From Bacteroidota bacterium (GTDB taxonomy: Bacteria; Bacteroidota; Ignavibacteria; SZUA-365), in contig QKAF01000075.1 of the NCBI GenBank assembly GCA_003246455.1, positions 1 to 59,433 on the forward strand: a DNA stretch of 59,433 nucleotides, written 5' to 3'. Shown one piece after another: positions 26,512 through 36,800 of this stretch. Position 1 is the stretch's first letter, and each line of letters opens with the position of its first letter. The notes under the pieces were generated by a model, which had not been told where the DNA came from, searched no databases, and was given only the letters and a program-made list of their open reading frames with translations. A program made the translations under genes and the position numbers.

Positions 26512-29286
26512 ATGAAACACATCTTCTCTCTTTGCTTCATACTGTTGCTCGCGCCGCTTTCGGTCACCAACGCCCAGTACAACGCCGTTAATTCCGTCCT
26601 CTCGCTCAACGGCGCCAGCTATATCTCCATTCCGTATAACACGGCACTCAATTACGACCTGACGAACGCGGGTACCGTGAGCATAAGCGCCTGGGTGTAT
26701 CCGACCGCCAGCGGGAACGTCATGACCATTGTCGGCAATGATGTCAGCTACGCATACTGGTTCGGGCTCAACGCGCAGGGCAAGCTGCGGTACAATCCGA
26801 ATCCTTCCGGATTCTTTGAAGGAACCGCCACCGTACCGCTGAACACCTGGACGCATGTCGCCGTCAGCTTTGACGTATTCAAAAACAACCTCCGTTTCTA
26901 TATCAACGGCGGCCTCGACCGCCAGATCACGACACCGCAGACCTACCTTGCCGCCAATTTCACCGACCTGCGCATTGGAGCCGACAGGCAGGCAGTCGGC
27001 GGGCCGGGCTTGTACTGGACGGGCATGATCGACGAAGTGCGGATCTGGGCGACGGACCTCGACTGGTCCACGGCCGAGGGACAGCTCTACAGGATTCCGC
27101 TGGCGATGACCGGGGGCCGCTACGGCCGCTGGATGAAAGGCGGATGGCGTTTCAACGGAAACGCGCTTTCCGTCGACGGCACAGCCAACGGTAACGCGGT
27201 CGGCTCGGTGATGTATCTCGCTTCGCCGGATCCGGGACATTACAGCCGCATCGGGCTGCAGGTCAGAAACGGGGCCAACGAGAGCGACCACGTCACGATT
27301 CAGCATAATGCCGCCCTGACGCTCACACAGAACTTCACCCTCGAATGCTGGGTGCGTCCGGCGTCCTCGGGCGGTCATACGCAGTACCAGACTTTCATCT
27401 CGAAGGGCGCGTATGCCCAGAGCGTCTGGAATTACTGGCTCGGACTCAACAAGTCGAACAACAGGGTCCGCTTCCTCCCCACCGGGAACTGGAGCGCGCC
27501 GCTGGAAAGCAGCACGGCCCTTCCGCTGAACGCGTGGACGCATGTCGCCGCGCGCTTCGAACAGGTGGGCGGCAGTTACCGCGCGACGATTTTCCTGAAC
27601 GGCCTGCCCGCGGGCACGGGCAATTACGCGCAGCCCGGAACGGGAACCACGTGGGACCTCCTTCTGGGCAGCAGCGACACGCGCAGCACGGGACAGACGG
27701 CATACGGGTATTCGGGCACGATCGATGAAGTGCGTCTCTGGAACGTTGCGCGTACCGATGCGCAGATCGCCGATCATCACCGGATGGAGTTCAACGGTCC
27801 GATGCCGGGACTCGTCGCCTGTTACCGTCTCGACGGAGACGACCTGGACCTGTCGGGCAACGGGCACGATGGCGACGGCAGCTTCCGCACGAGTTCCTTC
27901 GCCTATTTCGTGAGTACGACGACGCTTCCGTCCGAACCGACGCTGACGCTTACCCGGCCGGTCGGCGGCGAACGCTGGGCAATCGGAGACGCGCAGGAAA
28001 TCCGCTGGAACGCGCCGGGATTGATCAACGTGCAGATCGAACTGTCGCGCGACGGGGGACAGACCTTCGGCGAAGTGCTCGCACCCTCGGTGCCGGCGAC
28101 GCCCGGAGTATTCAACTGGACGGCGACCGCACCGCCCACCACCGGTGCCGTGGTGCGCATCCACCCACCCTCGACGCAGGTGCTGCAGGATCAAAGCAAG
28201 GTCTTCGAAATCGAGGACCCGGTTCCGGTGCTGTATGTCCAGCCCCGGCAGCTTGTCTTTACCGCCTCCGAAAACGGACCCCTGCCGCCGCCGCAGTCGG
28301 TACAGATGCTCAACACGGGCGGATCCGTGCTCTCCTGGACCGCTCAGCCCGTCAGCGCGCAATGGTATGACCTCTCCGCCACCGCAGGTACGGGCAACCA
28401 GGATTCAATCCAGGTGCAGATCAACACCACGAACCTTCCCGTCGGAACGTACACCGATAACATCCGCATCGGAGGGAATGCCGTCAATGCGCCGCTGAAC
28501 GTGAATGTCACGCTGCGCATCGTGCCGCTCGTATCATATTCGATATCGGGCACGATCAAAAACAATGCCGGGCAGCCTGTGGAAGGCGTCAAGGTCATCG
28601 CGTCGGGTGTCGGAGACCGCAGTGCTCTGACGGACGCCAATGGTGACTATGAGGTGCCGGGACTGCTGGGCGGCAATTACGTCGTGACACCGGTCAGTCC
28701 GTTCTTCTCGTTCGCCCCCGTTTTCCAGGCGGTGCCGAATCTCTCGTCGAATACGACGGGCATCGATTTTACGGCAAGTCCGAGCAGCGGCGATGTCGTC
28801 ATCCGCTACGAAGCCGGCTGGAACCTGATTTCGCTGCCGCTTCAGCCCGCGCAGAACGGCGTCAGCAGCATCTTCCCGTCGACGGACGGAAAGGCTTACG
28901 AGTATGTTCCGTCACTGGGGTATGTCGAAGTCACCGAACTGGAATACGGCAAGGGGTACTGGCTCAAGTTCCCCACGCGCGATTCCGTCGTTGTCAGCGG
29001 CCCGCTGCTCAGTACGCTTGACTACCAGGCGCAGGATCAGTACGGCGGATGGAACCTCATGGGTACACCGAGCGGGTCCGCCGCGATCGGCGGCATCGCA
29101 CAGAATCCTTCCGGCGCTCTGCTCGTCGTCTACGCCTACGATCCCACCCTGGGATACTATGAACCGACAGACGGCATGATGAAGCCCGGTCATGCGTATT
29201 TCGTGAAGGTGAACACGTCCACGACGCTGCATGTCGTCTCATCGGGATTCGCTGCATCCCCCGGGCAAACCGGAACAGCGAAATAA
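26512..29286 (+). CDS. Secreted protein with two LamG domains, no T9SS tail
   Basis: 924 residues. ATG 26512 opens a signal peptide ending V-T-N-A-Q (about 22). Two LamG/concanavalin-like domains cover about residues 28-190 and 245-445 (W-T-H-V-A and I-D-E-V-R-x-W are the telltale strands). Next is an Ig-like segment (G-G-E-R-W-A-I-G-D-A-Q-E-I-R-W, about 482-570) and a BACON-like domain (about 575-665). A carboxypeptidase-regulatory-like fold follows (S-G-T-I-K-N-N-A-G-Q-P-V-E-G, about 680-760), then a tandem pair of G-W-N-L domains (about 767-910). It ends without the Y-P-N-P/L-G-R sorting domain of its neighbours, so its export route is uncertain. The ribosome site is weak. LamG domains suggest glycan or protein binding. 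Confidence 0.86.
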   Translation: MKHIFSLCFILLLAPLSVTNAQYNAVNSVLSLNGASYISIPYNTALNYDLTNAGTVSISAWVYPTASGNVMTIVGNDVSYAYWFGLNAQGKLRYNPNPSGFFEGTATVPLNTWTHVAVSFDVFKNNLRFYINGGLDRQITTPQTYLAANFTDLRIGADRQAVGGPGLYWTGMIDEVRIWATDLDWSTAEGQLYRIPLAMTGGRYGRWMKGGWRFNGNALSVDGTANGNAVGSVMYLASPDPGHYSRIGLQVRNGANESDHVTIQHNAALTLTQNFTLECWVRPASSGGHTQYQTFISKGAYAQSVWNYWLGLNKSNNRVRFLPTGNWSAPLESSTALPLNAWTHVAARFEQVGGSYRATIFLNGLPAGTGNYAQPGTGTTWDLLLGSSDTRSTGQTAYGYSGTIDEVRLWNVARTDAQIADHHRMEFNGPMPGLVACYRLDGDDLDLSGNGHDGDGSFRTSSFAYFVSTTTLPSEPTLTLTRPVGGERWAIGDAQEIRWNAPGLINVQIELSRDGGQTFGEVLAPSVPATPGVFNWTATAPPTTGAVVRIHPPSTQVLQDQSKVFEIEDPVPVLYVQPRQLVFTASENGPLPPPQSVQMLNTGGSVLSWTAQPVSAQWYDLSATAGTGNQDSIQVQINTTNLPVGTYTDNIRIGGNAVNAPLNVNVTLRIVPLVSYSISGTIKNNAGQPVEGVKVIASGVGDRSALTDANGDYEVPGLLGGNYVVTPVSPFFSFAPVFQAVPNLSSNTTGIDFTASPSSGDVVIRYEAGWNLISLPLQPAQNGVSSIFPSTDGKAYEYVPSLGYVEVTELEYGKGYWLKFPTRDSVVVSGPLLSTLDYQAQDQYGGWNLMGTPSGSAAIGGIAQNPSGALLVVYAYDPTLGYYEPTDGMMKPGHAYFVKVNTSTTLHVVSSGFAASPGQTGTAK

Positions 29287-29404
29287 CCACCCGGCATCGT
29301 CGCGGCTTCCCTTGTCGTTTCCCCGATGGGAACGTCCGGATCCGGGAGGTTTGGTAGAGTGAGCATGGTGTCCGATATTCCGTTTTTCGGAATTGAAGGA
29401 CGCC

Positions 29405-30709
29405 ATGCTCCGTTTTATCCCCCTCCTCGTTTTCCTCAGTGTTTTCACCGCTACCCTCCACGCACAGCCCGTCCTGACCATCGACGCTTCGCATCGGATG
29501 CGCTTCGTGGGATGGGACGCGGGGCTCGGCGGGGTCGGCGGCGCACCGGTGCAGTTCACCCGCAACCGGACGCGCGCCGGATTCACACTGCGTCCCTCCG
29601 CCTCGCTGGAGATCCGAGCCGCGCTCGTGAATGAATTCTATAATTACCTTGAGTTTCCGGGCGAGAAGCCGTTCAACTTCGACGAAATCGCTTTCGAACA
29701 CCTCTACGCCAGATGGCAGGATACCGTGGGGATACCGCTCGGGGTGACGGTGGGAAGACAGGACATGCGTCTCGGCGACGGCTTCCTGATCATGGAAGGC
29801 AGTCCGCTCGACGGGTCGCGCACGCTGTACGTCAACGGCGCCCGGCTGGACATGGAAGCATGGACGTCGCAGCGATTCACGCTCTTCTACCTGTACCAGC
29901 CCGAACAGGATGATCTTCTCCCCATCATCAACGACCGGGAGCGTGCGCTCGCGGAGTACACCCGCAAGATCGCAGGCATTCATTACGACGGGACATTCGA
30001 GGGAAGCACGGTGAACGCGTATGTGATCCGGGCCGAAGGAGAATCGCGTCCGTGGCTGGAACCGTTGCGCGAAGGCGGCGAACGCATGACCTCGACCACC
30101 ATCGGGCTGCGCGTCGTGAGGCCGTTCGGCGAGGGATTCGATGTGCGCGCCGAACTGGCATTCCAGGATATGCGGACGAAGGACGATTTCGGATCGACGG
30201 TGCACGACTGGGAACATGCCTTCCAGGGGGATGTCGGCTGGACAGCGCCGGATGGCGAACTCCTTGGTCTCGGCACGCGATTCGGCCTGGTCTCCTATTC
30301 CGACAGATGGGAGCCGCTGCTCGGCCGCTGGCCGAAATGGAATGAATCGATGGTGTTCTCGCGGGGCATTCTTGCAGCGCCGGGGTACTGGTCGAATCTC
30401 AGCGCATTCTTCGCCGAGGTATCGTGTCACCCGCTGCCGTCGCTGCGCGCGGTCATCCGCATCCAGCAGTACCAGTACATCGACCCCGTGTCGTGGGGCT
30501 GGCCGGACCGCTCCTCAAGCGATATCGGTCGACTGGCCGCCTTCTACCTTTTCTGGAAACCCGATCTTCCTGTCAGTGCGCTCGCGATGTTCGAGCACCT
30601 CTGGTACGCGGACACCTTCGTTGACGCGCACGGCGGAGAACTGCCCGCGTCCTGCAGCTGGGGCAGAGTGGAACTGAGCTGGGCCCTCCGCGCACTCCCG
30701 CTGTTCTGA
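29405..30709 (+). CDS. Outer-membrane beta-barrel, alginate-export family-like
   Basis: 434 residues from ATG 29405, with AAGGA just upstream; a TTG at 29393 would add four residues. The signal peptide ends T-L-H-A-Q (about 20). The pattern of alternating beta strands and the G-R-Q-D-M-R-L-G-D-G-F turn fit the alginate-export-type porin family (PF13372), whose members form outer-membrane barrels for anionic polysaccharides or other solutes. The protein ends in W-A-L-R-A-L-P-L-F, with the C-terminal Phe expected for BAM insertion. No T9SS tail, as expected for an integral barrel. It may form a secretome unit with the flanking surface proteins. The substrate cannot be read from the sequence. 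Confidence 0.8.
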   Translation: MLRFIPLLVFLSVFTATLHAQPVLTIDASHRMRFVGWDAGLGGVGGAPVQFTRNRTRAGFTLRPSASLEIRAALVNEFYNYLEFPGEKPFNFDEIAFEHLYARWQDTVGIPLGVTVGRQDMRLGDGFLIMEGSPLDGSRTLYVNGARLDMEAWTSQRFTLFYLYQPEQDDLLPIINDRERALAEYTRKIAGIHYDGTFEGSTVNAYVIRAEGESRPWLEPLREGGERMTSTTIGLRVVRPFGEGFDVRAELAFQDMRTKDDFGSTVHDWEHAFQGDVGWTAPDGELLGLGTRFGLVSYSDRWEPLLGRWPKWNESMVFSRGILAAPGYWSNLSAFFAEVSCHPLPSLRAVIRIQQYQYIDPVSWGWPDRSSSDIGRLAAFYLFWKPDLPVSALAMFEHLWYADTFVDAHGGELPASCSWGRVELSWALRALPLF

Positions 30710-30731
30710 AAAAGATAAGATTTCCGCGATA

Positions 30732-30760
30732 TTGTCTTTGTCCCTTCTTTGTCCTATCAT
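30732..30760 (+). promoter_or_regulatory. Putative sigma70-type promoter for the giant ASH-module gene
   Basis: TTGTCT (30732-30737), 17-nt spacer, TATCAT (30755-30760), in the 129-nt gap before the TTG-start gene at 30839. Confidence 0.5.
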
Positions 30761-30838
30761 TTAGACTGAATTCCCGATTGTCTCCTGCCGGCGTATGCCG
30801 GGACATGCTGTCACACCAAACGCAACTGCCATCGAACG

Positions 30839-33800
30839 TTGTTGACCAGGCTTCGCATATTCCTGCTGTCGTGTCTTCTGTTATGCGGAACTGCAATGCA
30901 GGCCCAGCCCGTAGGCACGTGGACTGAACAGCCGATAGAAATTCCCGTTCGCGGTCTCATGGGAATCTCCATGGCCGATACCGGAACCGGGTACGCCGTC
31001 GGCGACGTCGACGTTCTCGCGATGCACACGGGCATCCTCCGGAAGAACCCGGGAGATCCCACCTGGCACGTCATTTCCGCCAACGCCTTCACACCGCCGC
31101 TCAACATCGCGCTCACTTCCTGGGCGCAGGACGTGCATGCCGTACCGGGCACGTCGGTTGCATTTATTTCATGGCGCGATGATTACCGCAGCCTCGTCTA
31201 CAAGACGACGAATGGCGGCAGCACCTGGTTCTCCGTTTCTCCGCTCAACCCGATTCTCTACGGGACGCGCTACGCGCTGTACTTCAACGACATCCGTGAA
31301 GGAATGATTGTCGGCGAAGGGCCGGGGCGCGTACACCGCACCCTTGACGGGGGAGTGAACTGGACCAGCTACACCATCCCGGTACAGCCGCCGCTCACCG
31401 ACGTGAAGTTCACCGGGACGTACTGGGTGGTTGCGGGCGGGCAGAACATCTTCTACCGCTACAACCCGATCAACGACCGCTGGTCGGATCTTTCCTTCAC
31501 GCGGTCGACAGAGTATTTCCCGAACCATATCAAGATTCATTTCGTCAATGACGAATACGGATACCTGACGGGGTACAACCAGAACAATCCGCTGCACGTC
31601 CTGAAGACCACCAACGGGGGGCTCGACTGGGCGCCCACGCAGTACCAGCCGAATTTCGCTTCCACACCGGAAGGGCACAAGGGCGTCTTCTTTTTCGATT
31701 CGCTGAAGGGCTGGGTCGCGAGCCGTTACGACGAGTTCGCCTACACGGAAGACGGCGGCTTCACCTGGTACAAGTACCAGCCGCAAGTGTTCGGCGGGAA
31801 ACCGTATCCGCCGGTGAACAAGATGATATTCCTCAACGAGGCGTTCGGCTGGGCCGTCGGCGGGGCGCAGCGGACCAGCGGATACCCGAGCGTGTCCTAC
31901 GGCTGGATCATGAAATGGGTGGGCACGCAGAAGCCGGATATCTCCACGACGCCGGCGTACGCCACGTTCGATACCATGGCCTGCCAGGAATGGAAGGATA
32001 TCCTCATCCCGATTCACAACAGCGGAACGGGAAGCCTGACCATTCTCACCGGGGGCATCACCTTCAACGACCCGACCTTCACGCTGCAGAACGTCACGTG
32101 GCCTATCATCATTCCGCCCGGGGAGACCTACGAAGCGCAGGTGCGCTGGGAACCGGGTCCCGATTACTACGGCGCGCCGCCGACTGGAACCCAGATGTCG
32201 GTTGTCAGCAGCGACAACGAGCACACGCCGTGGAATATCGACCTGTACGGCGATCGGCTGATCTCCCGGCTGATCCCGCAGGCGGTATCCCTGGTTTTCC
32301 CGCCGGTTTGCAGCGGGGAGAAATCGGAAGCCGTGCTGCCGGTCAGTGTGTTCGGCAACCGCAGCCCGGAAATCGTCAACATCGCCCTGTACAGCGACCG
32401 CGGGAAACTCGAACTCCTGTCGCATATGACCGGAGACAAGGTAACCGGCCCCGATTCACTGCGCTTCGCCATCAGCAGCGACAAGGCGGGCACGCTCAGC
32501 GGAAATATCCTGATCACCGTGGGCAATCCGGACTGCCCGGATATCCTGACCATCCCGTTCAGCTGCCTCATTCAGAGCAATGAGATGGAGGTCGTTCCCG
32601 CCATCGTGCAGTTCAAGGATGTGTGCGTGGGCGATGAGGTCGTGCAGTACGTACAGGTGAAGAACAACGGCAACGTTCCCGGCCGGCTCCGGGAATTCAC
32701 GCAGTATGGCGGCGATACGGTGTTCACCATCGAGGCGGACACCTCGCTGACGATCGATGACGGCCAGTACGTGCTCCTCGCGCTCCGATTCAAACCCCGG
32801 AGAGCGGATTCGCTGAGCACGACGGCGCAGTTCCGCATGATCTTCTCGCCCTGCTCCGACACCCTGATGCTTGCCTGTTCGGGACGCGGTGTGGAAACCT
32901 TCATGGAACTGGAGACCGACTCGATTCTCGTCGTTGGCCCCGCTCCGCTTGACCGGGAAATCTCGACGACGATACAGCTGCGCAATACAGGCTTCCTCTC
33001 GACAAAGGTGGAGGAGGTCTGGTTCGACCCGCCCGTTCCCGGACTCGTTCTTCTTGCGCCGTCGAATCTGCCGGTCGAGGTCAAGCGCTCGGAAAGCATC
33101 GACGTGACCTTCACCTATCAGGCGGCCAGCAGAGACAGCGTAAGGACATCCCTCCATATCCGCTGGTCCGATCCCTGTGCCGGAAGCAGCACGAAGCCCG
33201 TGCTGCTGATCACCGACGAGATGCCCATCGCCGAGGTGACCGATGCGCTCGTCTTCCAGACACAGACCTGCGAAGCCGACGTCATCGACAGCGTCCTGAT
33301 CAGCAATACCGGGCAGAAGCCGCTCGCCGTGATCTCCACGTCGGTGGTCGGGAGCGGCGCGGCGGATTTCAGAGTGACTGGTCCGAAACTTCCGCTGACG
33401 ATCGACCCCGGGAAGTCGGCATGGCTGTACCTTGCGTACAACGCTCCGACGAACGGCGGCAGCAGTGCGACGCTGATCATCAACCACAACGATCTGACCG
33501 TGAAGGGCGAAAGCCGCGTCCAGCTCAACGGCAGAAAAAAAGTGCTCACGCTCACCGTCGTCGGCGACACCCTGGGCATGCTGCAGCTGTGCCGGGGTGT
33601 GGCGGGCACGCGCCGCTTCCTGCTGCGCAACGATAACAGCGAAGTACTTCTGCTTTCCAGCATCGATCTGATCAAGGGAAGCCCGTTCGTAACACTCCGC
33701 ATGCCGGCGGTGCCGACCAGCGTCCAGCCGGGCAGCTCGTTCGAACTGTGGACGGACGTGGTTCTGCCGATGGACACCGTGCTCGAGATCGAACTCCGCG

Positions 33801-36800
33801 TGGTCACGGACCCCTGTCGTGCGGAGTACACGCTTCGCTTCAAGGCGGGTGTGCCCGTGCCGCTGCTGACCGTCGAGCCCGATCCGCTGGCGCTGGGAAC
33901 GCGGCCCGTCACCGATACCAGCACGGTGGCCGTGCGGATACGCAACAGCGACACGCTCGACGTGGTGATCGATTCGCTCATCCTCAGCGGGGTGACTTCA
34001 GCGATGTATCTCACGCAGCAGCTCACCGCTCCGCGGATGCTGCACCCGGGTGAATCGCTGGCGGCGGATCTGAAGCTTCGCCTGGTGAAGGACACCGGAG
34101 ACGTCAGCGGCGTCCTGTGCGCCGTGGTCTCCTCCCCGTGTCCGGACACGCTTTGCTTCGACATCCAGGCCCATTTCATCGGCACACCGTTTCTTTTCTC
34201 CGCGGATACGCTCGAGTACGTTTTCGCTTTCTGCGACACGCTGCTCTGCGATACCGTCCGCGTCACGAATGCGCTGACCGTTCCGCAGCTGCTGCAGCCG
34301 GCGATCAGCAACAATGCGGTGTTCGCCGTCGAACCCGATTCGGCCGTTCTCCTCGAAGCAGGGGAGAGTGTCACCTTCCGCATCTGTGCCCGGAAACCGG
34401 CGGCGGCGCTTGCGCGGGGCGAACTGCTGCTCCAGTCGAATGTCGCGCCCACGACGGCGGTCGCGCTTACCGCCTTGCGGCAGGACCAGGGCCTTCTGCA
34501 CCCGGATACGGTCGACGCCGGGAATATTCCCGTCTGCGAGAGCGAGCGCCTGTTCACGATTCCGATGGAGAATCGCAGCGGGCTTGATGAAATGGTGTTC
34601 GACGCCACGAGCAGCACGGGAGACTTCGTGGTGGAGACTGCGTTCTCGCTGCGTATCGCCCCGCAATCCACCGACAGTATCCGCATCCGTTTCCGTCCCT
34701 CGGGGCCGGGCGTGTACAGCGCAACGCTGACGATCCGCAGCCGCAGCGGCGGTTGTGATCGCGTTTCCACCGTCGTACTGACCGGACGCGCGGGCGAGGC
34801 CTATATCGCCGCGACGCCGTCGACGCTGCTGTTCGCGAATGTCGTTGCAGGGACGGCCCAGTCGAGGCTCCTGAACATCCTCAACCGCGACATGGACGGA
34901 CTGCGGCTCGCCGCTGTGGAGATTCAGCCCGCGGCGCAGTTCTCCGCCGTTGTCGGCGTACCGATGGATCTTCCCAGGGGAAGTTCGAAGGATATCTCTG
35001 TCGTCTTCCAGGCCGAGGATCCCGGGAGCTATTTCGGTACGATCTGCCTGATCTTCGACCGCCCCTGTCAGGACACGGTGTGTATCTCCCTTGAAGGCGT
35101 CGCGATCGACGGCGACCTCGTGTTTTCGCTTCCGCAGCTGCGGTTCGATTCCCTGGCGTCCTGTCAGGAAGAAATCGACACGGTGCTGCTGCAGAACTCC
35201 GGCAGCGCGCCCGTTCTTTTGAAGGCCAGTTCGATCAGCGGTCCGGGTGCATCCGGGTACGCCCTGCTCAACGCGGTGTCCGCGAACGAACTTCTGCCCG
35301 CGGGCGGTTCGCGCCCCTTCTATCTCCGGTTCCGCGCAGCGGATGTTCCGGAGGGCAGTGCCGCGGCCTCGCTTTTCGTGACCACGGATGCAGTCGATCA
35401 GCCCATTCTCGAACTGCCGCTGTTCGGTACGCATGTCCGGAACGAACTCCCGAAAGATATCGTCCTGAATCTCGGACAGCTCCTGCTGGGCAGCCCGAAA
35501 AACATCGACACCGCCATCGTCAACCCCGGCGATGGCGTGCTGGCGCTGCAGGGGATCACCATGCACGGTGACTACACTCTCAATGCCCCCGCGCTTCCCG
35601 CACTGCTGTATCGGAACGAACGGACGGCGCTTTCCCTCGTGCTCGTGCCGACGCGTGAAGGAATACTCGACGACACGCTGCGTATTCCGGTTCAGCCCTG
35701 CGACGGGGAGTTCCGCCTCATAGTCCGGGGAACGGTTCTGCGGCAGTTCGTGCAGGAAAGTCTTGATTTCGGGGACGTTCCCGCCTGCGAGACGCGCAGC
35801 GGCCTGGTCACGCTGTTGAATAACGGGAATTCGCCCATCTCCCTGCAGAGTGTGCAGCCGGTGGGCGCCCATGCATCGGCATTCACGATCGACAATCTTC
35901 CGCCGCTGCCGCATACGCTCGATCCCGGAGCCCAGCTCAACCTCACGATTTCGTTCGCCCCCATCCCCGGTGTTCTCGGTCCCTACCTGGTGCAGCTGAC
36001 GAGCGAGATCATCGTGGACGGGCAGCTGGTCACCTTCCGATCGGACCTCCGCGCAACGGTGCTCGACGGGGGACTCACGTTCTCCGATACCGCATTCCTC
36101 GGCAGCGGAGATCTCGGCACCGAGTATCCCGCGGCATTGATTATCGGGCGCAATACGGCAACCTACCCCGTGACAGTGGAAGAGATTCTCTTCCCGTCCC
36201 CGCAGCTGCGCCTGCTTTCTTCGACGCCGCCGGCACCAGCCGTGATCGCGCCGGGCGACAGCATGGTGATCGCGCTGGCGTTCATCCCTGACCGACTCGG
36301 CATGCGCACCGACAGCTTCGCGATCCGTTACAGCGCCCCCTGTGCGGTCACGCTCCCCGTGCCGGTACGCTACGAGGGTCACGGCGACATGCTCCCGCTG
36401 ACCCTGAGTGCGGGCGACCTCTCCGGTGCGCCGGATGATACCGTCGACATCCCGCTGCTGCTGAACCGCGACATCACCGGTCTCAACATCACGCAGTGGC
36501 AGGGAAGCCTGCGTTTCAACGCAAGCATGCTCTATCCGCTCACGGTGCACGGCGCGGGAAGTCTGTCCGCGTCGATGCAGCTGACCTTCGCCTACGATCA
36601 GGGCGCGGGACTCGTGACGATCAACGCGGACGGGGGACGTCTCAGCGGCTCGGGTGACGTGCTCGCGTATGTACGCTGTCTCGTGCTCATCGGCAGCGAC
36701 AGCACCACCGCCCTGGAACCGGAAGCCGCGTCCTTCGCGCATCCCGCGGTGCTGATCGACCGCTACACCGCCGGACGCTTCTCGCTGTCCGGGTACTGCC

